Shown here piece after piece: positions 1-6,710 of a stretch of DNA of 8,776 nucleotides. Under the pieces are notes generated by a model. The model did not search any database. It had not been told where the DNA came from and was given only the letters and a program-made list of their open reading frames with translations. Source of the DNA: Betaproteobacteria bacterium (lineage in GTDB: Bacteria > Pseudomonadota > Gammaproteobacteria > Burkholderiales > Casimicrobiaceae); assembly GCA_005883655.1 (NCBI GenBank), contig VBDA01000157.1, forward strand, positions 1 through 8,776, read 5' to 3'. Positions within the stretch are counted from its first letter, which is position 1. Every line of letters begins with the position of its first letter. The translations under genes were made by a program, and so were the position numbers.

Positions 1-1373
1 TGGCGACTGAACTTGTCGTCGGCGACGACTATGCGGCTTTCGATTACGACCTGGCGGACGATGATGTCGATTTGCCGGATGAGTCGGCGCACTTCTTCCA
101 GCCGTGCCGACGTATCCTGCACGAACAGGATATTCGTGCGCGCGTCGACCACCGCGTTGCCGCGCTTGGAGAGAAACTTCCCGTCCTTGTCGGACAGGAG
201 TTTCTGTACTGCATCCGCCTTCTGATAGTTGAGCTGGAACATCTCGGTTTGCAATGGCTCGAGGTCGCTCTGTTTTTCCTTGAGCGCAAGCTCCTCGCGC
301 GGCGCGATCAGAACGACGTTGCCGTTCTTGCGCATGTCGAGGCCCTTGGTCTGCATGATGATGTCCAGCGCCTGATCCCAAGGAATGTCCTTCAGCCGTA
401 GCGTCAGGCTGCCGGTCACCGTGTCGCTGGTGATGATATTCAGGCCGGTGAAATCGGCGATCACCTGCAGTACGGCGCGTACTTCGACGTTCTGGAAGTT
501 AAGCGACAGCTTCTCGCCCTTGTAGCCGGCGCGCGTGCCTTGGGTCAGCTTGTTCGGATCTTCCTGAATGGGTTTGATCTCGACAATGAACCGATTGTCG
601 GTCTGGTAAGCGGAGTGTTCCCACAATCCCTTCGGCTCGATCACTATGCGCGCGTTTCCACCTTGCGAGAACGTGTCGACCGTGACTACCGGCGTCGCGA
701 AGTCGCCGACGTCCAGCCGCCGCTCGAGATTGCGCGGCACCGTCGTCTTGATGAAATCGACGATCAACGCTTTGCCCTGCTGCCGGATATCGATGCCGGT
801 CGTAGTGTCCGATAATTCGACGACAACACGCCCTTCGCCATTTTTGCCGCGTCGGAAATCGACGTCGCGCAACACGTGCGTGGCCTCGCCCGGCCGCGCT
901 TCAGCGAACCTTGACACCGTCGGCGTGTCCGCGGCCAAGCCAGCCTGCTCGGTCAGCGTCACCAACACGGTATTGCCCTCGATCTGCGTTTCGAAGGTCT
1001 GCGGCTTGTTGAGATTGAACACCACGCGGGTGCGGTTCCCCGCCTGAACCACGTTCACGCTGCGCAGCGCCGCGTCACCGATCTCTTGCGCCGAGCGTCC
1101 GAGCCCGTTGCCCGTCTCCGGAAAATCGAGCGCTATGCGCGGTGGATTGTTGATCGCGAATCCGGCCGGCGGATTGGCGAGCGGAGCCCTCAGGGTGAAC
1201 TTGACGACCGTGCGCCCGGAGCTTCCCTTGGACACGGTCAGCCCCTCGATGCTGTTGCCGGCCTGCGCGAGTGCGTGGCCGATTCCCAGAATGACAAGGG
1301 CGGCCCCGAGGGTGGCGACTCCCCAAGCGCGGCAGTGCAGTCGATTCAATATAGTGGATGGCACCGGACTCAT
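1..1373 (-). CDS. pilQ: Type IV pilus outer-membrane secretin PilQ, N-terminal part (cut by window edge)
   Basis: PilQ forms the outer-membrane ring through which the type IV pilus emerges. Only 457 codons are present; the reading frame is open to the window edge and the C-terminal secretin barrel domain lies outside. Residues 1-36 look like a signal peptide (Arg15, hydrophobic core at about 19-32, likely cleavage after Ala-Leu-Ala at 34-36). Two AMIN-type peptidoglycan-binding domains follow at about 41-130 and 167-255. A secretin short N-terminal domain starts near residue 288 (LSLNFQNVEVRAVLQ) and runs to about 340. A secretin N1-type domain begins near 375 (FQLNYQKADAVQKLL). The ATG overlaps the pilP stop as ATGA. 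An AGGAG ribosome site sits 8 bases upstream (1382-1386). It is the last visible gene of the pilMNOPQ operon. Identification is secure from domain order and operon position. Confidence 0.96.
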   Translation of the reverse strand, partial: MSPVPSTILNRLHCRAWGVATLGAALVILGIGHALAQAGNSIEGLTVSKGSSGRTVVKFTLRAPLANPPAGFAINNPPRIALDFPETGNGLGRSAQEIGDAALRSVNVVQAGNRTRVVFNLNKPQTFETQIEGNTVLVTLTEQAGLAADTPTVSRFAEARPGEATHVLRDVDFRRGKNGEGRVVVELSDTTTGIDIRQQGKALIVDFIKTTVPRNLERRLDVGDFATPVVTVDTFSQGGNARIVIEPKGLWEHSAYQTDNRFIVEIKPIQEDPNKLTQGTRAGYKGEKLSLNFQNVEVRAVLQVIADFTGLNIITSDTVTGSLTLRLKDIPWDQALDIIMQTKGLDMRKNGNVVLIAPREELALKEKQSDLEPLQTEMFQLNYQKADAVQKLLSDKDGKFLSKRGNAVVDARTNILFVQDTSARLEEVRRLIRQIDIIVRQVVIESRIVVADDKFSR

Positions 1374-1900
1374 TTGCGTCGCTCCTGTTTTTGATCCGCC
1401 TCCGCGAGCTGGATGGTGCTCGATCGCTCCGTCCAGTCGCCGGCGCCGTCCTGTACCAGCTCCTTGAGCTTGATTTCGGCATCTTCAATTCCCACGACCA
1501 CTCCGAAATTCTGCCCCATATAATTGCCGACCTTGACTTGATAGACGTCCTTGTCGGTCGTGCGCACCAGTGCAAATTTGCTCTTGCCGCGTTGTAACGT
1601 GCCGACCATCGCCAACGATTCCAACGGAAAAGCTTCCAGCGGCTCCTTGCGGCGATTCAGGTCCGGAGCGAGCTTGCTGGCACCCTTTAGCGGTTCGATC
1701 TTGCGCGGACGAAACGGATCGGGCAGGTCGAACGCGTTATATGCAAAAGGCTCATACGGCTTTACTTGCGGCAACGGGTCAAGCTTGCCCTTGACGCCCT
1801 TGCCCTGCTCCTGCATCCACGCTTTCAGGTCCTCGTGTTGACCACCGCATCCAGCGATAGAGATGGCTACGGCGACACACATGGCCACTCGCCTGATCAT
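1370..1900 (-). CDS. pilP: Type IV pilus assembly lipoprotein PilP
   Basis: PilP is the inner-membrane lipoprotein that links the PilN-PilO complex to the periplasmic N domains of PilQ. The 176-residue protein starts with a short lipoprotein signal peptide ending in a lipobox, Ser-Ile-Ala-Gly-Cys, with the acylated cysteine at 18. A flexible linker follows with a Pro-rich segment (residues about 40-65, including PYEPFAYNAFDLPDPFRPRK), typical of the part of PilP that wraps PilN/PilO. The C-terminal beta-rich domain (about 85-160) has the expected MVGTL and VGNYMGQNFG segments. The length is normal for the family. The start overlaps the pilO stop by ATGA, and the stop overlaps the pilQ start in the same way. 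An AAGG ribosome site lies 7 bases before the ATG. Translation is therefore probably coupled along the operon. Confidence 0.96.
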   Translation of the reverse strand: MIRRVAMCVAVAISIAGCGGQHEDLKAWMQEQGKGVKGKLDPLPQVKPYEPFAYNAFDLPDPFRPRKIEPLKGASKLAPDLNRRKEPLEAFPLESLAMVGTLQRGKSKFALVRTTDKDVYQVKVGNYMGQNFGVVVGIEDAEIKLKELVQDGAGDWTERSSTIQLAEADQKQERRK

Positions 1901-2529
1901 TTTTTGCCCTTGTCCTTCGCATCTTTCGCAGACTTGCGTTGTTTCGCGACTTCTTCCTCATCGAGATAGCGGAAGGTCTTGGCCGTCGCTTCCATGATCA
2001 GCGTGCCCTTGTCGTTGACGATACCGACATCGTTCAGGGTCACGATCCGCGGCAGTTGAGCGACATCGCTGGCGAACGCTCCCATGTCGTGATAATTGCC
2101 GGTGATACGGACGCTGATCGGCAGCTCGGCATAAAAATCGGCCATCCGCTCCTGTGTCGCCGGTCTGAATAACTCGAATTGCAGACCGCGCCCGAGCCCG
2201 GCCTGGTTGATGTCGGTCAGCAGCGCGTCCATCTCGGATTTATTGGGCAGTTGCTTCAACAGGGCCCCAAAAGATTGCTCGATTTCCTTGAGCTGCTGCA
2301 CATAAAGATCGAGGTTGACCGCCTTGGCTTTTTTGGACGCATATGCCTCTCGCAGCTTGATCTCCTCGTCCTGGGCCTTGTCGAGCGCCTCGAACTGATC
2401 GCGCCAGTCAAAAAACGCTCCAGCCAAGAGGATGAGGAACAACAGCACCCCGAGAATCATGATCTTGGGAAGCAGCGGCCAATTTCCGGCCTCGCGGATA
2501 TTCAGCCGGCGAATGTCGTCGAGCGTCAT
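1897..2529 (-). CDS. pilO: Type IV pilus inner-membrane alignment protein PilO
   Basis: PilO pairs with PilN in the inner membrane and helps connect the cytoplasmic motor side to PilP and PilQ. The 210-residue protein has a short cytoplasmic N-terminus, one membrane helix at about 22-42 (KIMILGVLLFLILLAGAFF), a charged coiled coil at about 44-95, then a ferredoxin-like periplasmic domain at about 105-195. The family hallmark phrase LPNKSEMDALLTDINQAG is present near residue 95. The last 15 or so residues are rich in lysine and look disordered. The start shares ATGA with the pilN stop and is preceded by an AAGGGGGG-type ribosome site. The stop shares ATGA with pilP. Confidence 0.96.
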   Translation of the reverse strand: MTLDDIRRLNIREAGNWPLLPKIMILGVLLFLILLAGAFFDWRDQFEALDKAQDEEIKLREAYASKKAKAVNLDLYVQQLKEIEQSFGALLKQLPNKSEMDALLTDINQAGLGRGLQFELFRPATQERMADFYAELPISVRITGNYHDMGAFASDVAQLPRIVTLNDVGIVNDKGTLIMEATAKTFRYLDEEEVAKQRKSAKDAKDKGKK

Positions 2530-3137
2530 GCCTTGCCCCCCTTGGCTGCCGGCGCGCCGGGCGCTTTTCCGGGTGCGCCGGGAGCGGTCGGTTCACCCAG
2601 CCGCTTCACTTGCAGGTTGAGGGTGAACTCATTGATCTTCTGCTTGTCCAGCGGCACCGATTTGATCTCGACGAGCTCCGGCGAGGCAAGCCAAGGCGAG
2701 CTTTCGATATTGCGCATCAGCGTCGAGACCCGGGCGTTGGACTGTGCGTAGCCGACCAGCGTCACCTTGCCGCCGGTTTGCTTCACGGATTTGAGGTACA
2801 GCCCGTCGGGCAGCTGCCGCACCAGTTGGTCGAGCAGGTGCACCGCTTCGGTACGGTTGGCTTGCAGCGTCTCGACGATCTGCTTGCGCGCCAGCAGCGC
2901 CTGCGTCTGCTCGCGCAGCTTGTCGATTTCCTTGATCTGCTCGTCGAGCTTCGCGATTTCTTCCTGGAGCAGCTTGTTGCGGCTGCCCTGGTTGTCGATG
3001 CGCGCGGCGATCACCACGTGAACCAGGCCGACGACCGCGATGCCCAACACGGCAAGGCCGATCGCCATCGATATGAACTGGCGTTGGCGCGCGTGACGCT
3101 TTTGCTCGCGGTGAGGCAGTAGGTTGATGCGGACCAT
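2526..3137 (-). CDS. pilN: Type IV pilus inner-membrane protein PilN
   Basis: PilN recruits the actin-like protein PilM to the membrane through its N-terminal peptide and dimerises with PilO. I place the start at 3137, giving 203 residues that begin MVRINLLPHRE, because the INLLP-x-R PilM-binding motif normally sits at the extreme N-terminus. An in-frame ATG 33 bases upstream would add 11 residues from within the end of pilM and is unlikely. One membrane helix lies at about 22-44, a coiled coil at about 48-90, and a periplasmic ferredoxin-like domain at about 95-180 (DGLYLKSVKQTGGKVTLVGY). The C-terminal 20 residues are a low-complexity Ala-Pro-Gly-Lys tail. The start is 2 bases after the pilM stop. 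The stop overlaps pilO by ATGA. Confidence 0.95.
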   Translation of the reverse strand: MVRINLLPHREQKRHARQRQFISMAIGLAVLGIAVVGLVHVVIAARIDNQGSRNKLLQEEIAKLDEQIKEIDKLREQTQALLARKQIVETLQANRTEAVHLLDQLVRQLPDGLYLKSVKQTGGKVTLVGYAQSNARVSTLMRNIESSPWLASPELVEIKSVPLDKQKINEFTLNLQVKRLGEPTAPGAPGKAPGAPAAKGGKA

Positions 3138-3139
3138 GG

Positions 3140-4231
3140 CTACTCGAAGCCTCTCAGGGCCAAGCCGCACGCGATAAGCAGCAGCGGCGCGTCGGCGGCG
3201 AGCTGGCGCGGGCGAATACGGTCGGACCCGGCCATGTTCGCGAACGGGTTGGCGACGATGGTGCTGACCCCCGCTCGCTTGGCCACTAGCTCGTCCAGGC
3301 CAGGCAACAGCGCACAGCCGCCGGCGAGTACGATCTGATCCACCTGGCTGTAGGAAGTCGAGGTGAAAAAGAACTGCAGTGCGCGCGTCACCTCCAGCGC
3401 GAGGGTTTCCATGAACGGCTGCAGCACGTCAGCGTCATAATTCTCCGGCAGACCGGCATTTTTCTTCGCCGATTCGGCTTCTTCCGGTGATAAATTGAAC
3501 GCTCGTTGAATATCGTGCGTAAGCTGATTGCCGCCAAAAGCCTGATCCCGCGAAAACAGGATCTGATTGTTGCGCAGGACGTAGAAATGCATGACATGGG
3601 CGCCGATGTCGACCAGGGCGATGTTCTGGTCGCGGCCGTTGGCCGGAAGCGACGGCGAGATCATCACGAACGCTTCCTCGGTGGCGTAAGACTCGACGTC
3701 CATGACCCGCGGCCTGAGCCCAGCCGCCTCGGCGATCGCGACCCGGTCCTCGACCTTTTCCTTGCGCGAGGCCGCTATCAGGACTTCGACTTCCTCGGGG
3801 TTGTTGGGCGCCGGTCCAAGGATCTGGAAATCGAGATTGACCTCGTCCAGCGCAAAGGGGATGTACTGGTTCGCCTCGGCCTCGACTTGGAGCTCCAACT
3901 CTTCCTCGCTCTGGCCCGCCGGAACGATGATTTTCTTGGTAATCACCATTGCCGTCGGCAGCGCCATGGCGATATTGCGATTCCGGGTGCCAAGGCGCTT
4001 GTGTGCCCTGCGCAGTGCCTCGATCACCTGATCCAGGTTGGCGATATTGCCGTCGGCGACCACATCCTTGGGAAGCGGCTCGATGGCGTAGCGCTCGAGT
4101 CGATACGACCCCCGCCCCGTTTCCGAGAGTTCCACCATCTTGAGCGCAGACGAGCTAATATCGACGCCGATTAGCGGCGGCGATTTCGTCTGCAGAAAAG
4201 CAAACGCGGAATCGAGTTTTTCTTTCAGCAT
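3140..4231 (-). CDS. pilM: Type IV pilus assembly actin-like ATPase PilM
   Basis: PilM is a cytoplasmic actin/FtsA-like nucleotide-binding protein that docks on the N-terminal peptide of PilN and takes part in the inner-membrane pilus platform. The 363-residue product shows the actin-fold signatures: the first phosphate loop near 22-31 (GVDISSSALK), the second near 202-210 (LVDIGAHVMHF), and the adenosine-binding segment near 300-316 (VLAGGCALLPGLDEL). Length and C-terminus (ACGLALRGF) are normal for the family. It is the first gene of the operon, reading away from ponA. The ribosome site is weak; the bases just before the ATG are AAAGTTCCC. Three overlapping sigma70-like promoter candidates lie in the AT-rich gap upstream. 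Confidence 0.96.
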   Translation of the reverse strand: MLKEKLDSAFAFLQTKSPPLIGVDISSSALKMVELSETGRGSYRLERYAIEPLPKDVVADGNIANLDQVIEALRRAHKRLGTRNRNIAMALPTAMVITKKIIVPAGQSEEELELQVEAEANQYIPFALDEVNLDFQILGPAPNNPEEVEVLIAASRKEKVEDRVAIAEAAGLRPRVMDVESYATEEAFVMISPSLPANGRDQNIALVDIGAHVMHFYVLRNNQILFSRDQAFGGNQLTHDIQRAFNLSPEEAESAKKNAGLPENYDADVLQPFMETLALEVTRALQFFFTSTSYSQVDQIVLAGGCALLPGLDELVAKRAGVSTIVANPFANMAGSDRIRPRQLAADAPLLLIACGLALRGFE

Positions 4232-4251
4232 GGGAACTTTAGACCGATTAC

Positions 4252-4296
4252 ATATAAACTACTTTAAATAGTAGCAGCAAGTATAAAGCAAGTAAA
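4252..4296 (-). promoter_or_regulatory. Alternative overlapping pilM promoter candidates
   Basis: Two further minus-strand pairs also have 17-base spacing: TTTACT (4296-4291) with TACTAT (4273-4268), and TTGCTG (4280-4275) with TTATAT (4257-4252). The second would start transcription close to the pilM ATG and leave a very short leader. In AT-rich DNA such matches arise easily, so at most one or two are likely real. Confidence 0.25.
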
Positions 4297-4297
4297 A
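4276..4297. repeat. Two tandem 11-bp direct repeats in the pilM-ponA promoter gap
   Basis: AGCAAGTATAA (4276-4286) is followed directly by AGCAAGTAAAA (4287-4297). The units match at 10 of 11 positions and are spaced about one helical turn apart, so they would lie on the same face of the DNA. They overlap the candidate pilM promoter elements, which fits an operator for a regulator. No known protein is identified, and chance in AT-rich DNA cannot be excluded. Confidence 0.4.
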
Positions 4298-4310
4298 CAC
4301 TTTTTTTCAA
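4282..4310 (-). promoter_or_regulatory. Candidate sigma70 promoter for pilMNOPQ
   Basis: Read on the minus strand, TTGAAA (4310-4305) and TTTATA (4287-4282) are separated by exactly 17 bases, close to the sigma70 consensus TTGACA/TATAAT. Transcription would begin near 4275, giving a leader of about 45 bases before pilM. This is a pattern match only; two other candidates overlap it downstream. Confidence 0.45.
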
Positions 4311-4312
4311 CT

Positions 4313-4341
4313 TTATTTTAACGCCTTACCCTGCATATAAT
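4313..4341 (+). promoter_or_regulatory. Candidate sigma70 promoter for ponA
   Basis: A perfect -10 hexamer TATAAT lies at 4336-4341, 40 bases before the ponA ATG. The -35 region is weak (TTATTT at 4313-4318 with 17-base spacing). Transcription would start near 4348, leaving a leader of about 34 bases. No strong ribosome site is visible before the ATG. Confidence 0.45.
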
Positions 4342-4381
4342 CGGGACGCCTGCCCCGTCGCCCGGTAACTTTCATTCACCC

Positions 4382-6697
4382 ATGCTAAAACGCTGGCTCA
4401 TCTACCTGGCCTCGGTCCTGTTTGGGCTGGCGCTGGTCGGGGCCCTGCTGGCGGCGTTTGTCTTTACACTACTTTATCCCACATTACCGTCGCTTGAGAC
4501 CCTGACCGACTATCAGCCCAAAATCCCCCTGCGAATCCTCTCGGCGGAAGGGGCGTTGCTGGGAGAATTCGGCGAGGAGCGGCGGGCGGTCGTCAAGATC
4601 AAAGAGGTCCCGGACCTGATGCGGCAGGCGATCCTCGCGGCCGAGGATGAGCGGTTCTATCAGCACGGCGGCGTCGACTATCTCTCGGTCCTTCGGGCCG
4701 CGCTGGCCAACGTCACCAGCGGCACCCAGCAGGGGGCCGGGACCATCACCATGCAGGTCGCGCGCAACTTCTTTCTGACCCGGGAGCGAACGCTTACTCG
4801 CAAACTGCGCGAGGTCCTGCTTGCTTACAAGATCGAGAACAATCTATCGAAGGATGAAATACTCGAGCTTTATGTCAACCAGATCTTTCTCGGCCAACGC
4901 GCCTACGGCTTTGCGGCAGCCTCGCAAATCTATTTTGGAAAGCCGCTGTCCCAAGTCAGCATCGCGGAAGCCGCGATGCTGGCGGGACTTCCCAAGGCTC
5001 CGTCGGCATACAACCCGGTCGCGAACCCGAAACGGGCTCAGCTGCGCCAGCTCTATGTACTTCGGCGAATGCACGATTTGCATTTCATCAACGATGAGCA
5101 ATTCACGCAAGCCCAGGAGGCGCCCTTGGTCGTCCGACAGACGCTCAAGGACAATACCGCGCACGCCGAATTTATCGCCGAAATGGTTCGCCTGGCGATG
5201 GTCGAAGCCTATGGCGAGGAGAGTTATACGCGCGGCCTTACCGTCCACACGACCATCCGCAAAGCCGATCAGGACGCTGCGTACGCTGCTGTTCGCCGGG
5301 GGGTGTTCGACTACGATCGGCGCCACGGCTATCGGGGACCCGAGGCCTTTATCAGCCTTCCCTCGGACGCCGACCAGCTTGAGGAGGCGATCGACCGCGC
5401 CTTCGAGGACACGACCGACGGCGAAAACCTGCTCGCCGCGATCGTACTCGAGGCGACGTCTGCCGAGGTCAAGGCCGTGCAAAGCGATGGCGAAGTCGTC
5501 GCCATCACCGGGGATGGACTCAAATTTGCCGCGCGTGCGCTTGGCGACAAGGCCCCTTCCGCGATACGCATTCGCCGCGGCGCGCTAATCCGAGTCGGCC
5601 AGGACGACAAGAGCCGCTGGCAGATCGTGCAGATGCCGCAGGTCGAGGCCGCGTTCGTGTCGCTGCGGCCCAGCGACGGAATGATTTATTCGCTGGTGGG
5701 TGGATTCGATTTCGATCGCAGCAAGTTCAATCATGTAACCCAGGCATTTCGACAACCCGGATCCGCTTTCAAGCCGTTCATCTACTCCGCCGCCCTGGAA
5801 AAGGGATTCAGCCCGGCAACGGTCGTCAACGACGCGCCGCTGTACTTCGATTCCGGACAGACCGGCGGCGACGCTTGGGAGCCGAAAAATTACGATGGCA
5901 AGTTCGAGGGGCCGATGCGGCTGCGCAACGCGCTGATGCGCTCGAAGAATCTGGTTACGGTGCGGGTGATGCAGGCGATCGGACCGCAGTATGCCCAGGA
6001 CTACATCGCGCGTTTCGGCTTTGATCCCAAGCTGCATCCGCCTTATCTGCCAATGGCATTGGGAGCGGGCGCGGCGACACCGATGCAGATGATCGGTGCG
6101 TATTCGGTGTTCGCCAACGGCGGCTACCGCATAGTCCCCTATCTTGTCGCGCGTGTCGTGGACGCCCGGGGGACCGTCCTGTCGAAAGCCGAACCTGCGG
6201 TGGCCGGCGAGAACGCCGAGCGAGCGATCGATCCCCGCAACGCATTCATCATGACCACCATGCTGCGCGACGTCGTCCGCGCCGGGACGGGCGCCAGGGC
6301 CATGCAGCTCGGGCGGCAGGATCTCGCCGGAAAAACGGGCACCACCAACGAAAGCGTCGACGCGTGGTTCTGCGGCTTCAATACCTCGATGGTCGGTGTC
6401 GCTTGGCTCGGCTACGACCAGCCAAGGACGCTGGGCCCCCAAGAGACGGGCGCCGCGGCGGCGCTGCCGATTTGGATGGCATTCATGAGCAAAGCCTTGA
6501 AAGGCGTTCCCGAGGTGCCCCTCAAGCCGCCCGAGGGCATCGTCGTCGCGCGCATCAATCCGGAAACGGGGATGCGCGAAGCCGAAGGTGGCGGCATCCC
6601 CGAATATTTCTACTCCGAGTTCACTCCGCGCCGGGACGAGGCCGCCGCGACGCAGGGCAGGGAATCTCCCCGGGAAATCCGCAACCAGCTCTTTTGA
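4382..6697 (+). CDS. ponA: Penicillin-binding protein 1A, bifunctional glycosyltransferase/transpeptidase
   Basis: This class A PBP polymerises lipid II into glycan chains and cross-links the peptides at the outer face of the inner membrane; the gene is also called mrcA. The 771-residue protein has an N-terminal membrane anchor at about 5-31. The GT51 glycosyltransferase domain (about 50-230) shows the catalytic motif EDERFYQHGGVD with Glu88, the motif GAGTITMQ near 117-124, RKLREVLLAYKIE near 139-151, and the KDEILELYVNQ motif near 156-166. An OB-like insert (about 315-425, starting near YDRRHGYRG) is typical of PBP1A. The transpeptidase domain has Ser461-x-x-Lys464 (SAFK), Ser521-x-Asn523 (SKN) and Lys651-Thr-Gly-Thr. 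All catalytic residues are present. One oddity is Gly instead of the usual Ser in the second glycosyltransferase motif. The gene diverges from pilM and has a weak ribosome site. Confidence 0.97.
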   Translation: MLKRWLIYLASVLFGLALVGALLAAFVFTLLYPTLPSLETLTDYQPKIPLRILSAEGALLGEFGEERRAVVKIKEVPDLMRQAILAAEDERFYQHGGVDYLSVLRAALANVTSGTQQGAGTITMQVARNFFLTRERTLTRKLREVLLAYKIENNLSKDEILELYVNQIFLGQRAYGFAAASQIYFGKPLSQVSIAEAAMLAGLPKAPSAYNPVANPKRAQLRQLYVLRRMHDLHFINDEQFTQAQEAPLVVRQTLKDNTAHAEFIAEMVRLAMVEAYGEESYTRGLTVHTTIRKADQDAAYAAVRRGVFDYDRRHGYRGPEAFISLPSDADQLEEAIDRAFEDTTDGENLLAAIVLEATSAEVKAVQSDGEVVAITGDGLKFAARALGDKAPSAIRIRRGALIRVGQDDKSRWQIVQMPQVEAAFVSLRPSDGMIYSLVGGFDFDRSKFNHVTQAFRQPGSAFKPFIYSAALEKGFSPATVVNDAPLYFDSGQTGGDAWEPKNYDGKFEGPMRLRNALMRSKNLVTVRVMQAIGPQYAQDYIARFGFDPKLHPPYLPMALGAGAATPMQMIGAYSVFANGGYRIVPYLVARVVDARGTVLSKAEPAVAGENAERAIDPRNAFIMTTMLRDVVRAGTGARAMQLGRQDLAGKTGTTNESVDAWFCGFNTSMVGVAWLGYDQPRTLGPQETGAAAALPIWMAFMSKALKGVPEVPLKPPEGIVVARINPETGMREAEGGGIPEYFYSEFTPRRDEAAATQGRESPREIRNQLF

Positions 6698-6710
6698 CTC
6701 TGGTGATGCC

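Noticed and set aside
1075..1575. Minus-strand 166-codon frame across the pilP-pilQ junction
   Set aside because: It overlaps the ends of two confident genes in a different frame and has no domain. The pilQ frame is clean through this region, so no frameshift is needed to explain it.
2179..3122. Plus-strand open frames of 170 and 190 codons opposite pilN and pilO
   Set aside because: The Leu/Gln/Val-rich translation mirrors the coiled-coil codons of the real genes. No start signals or family features.
3506..4174. Plus-strand open frame (222 codons) opposite pilM
   Set aside because: It is antisense to a confident pilM. The composition (many Asp/Arg/Leu in mirror of the pilM codons) and lack of any domain mark it as a shadow.
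4274..4300. Possible sigma54 promoter (repeated TTGCT on the minus strand)
   Set aside because: The required GG at -24 is missing at the correct spacing, so only half of the consensus is present.
6588..6710. ATG-started N-terminal extension of the gene behind ponA
   Set aside because: It would overlap ponA by 110 bases and add 41 Arg/Ser/Pro-rich residues typical of an out-of-frame reading of ponA. The GTG at 6711 has GGTGA before it.
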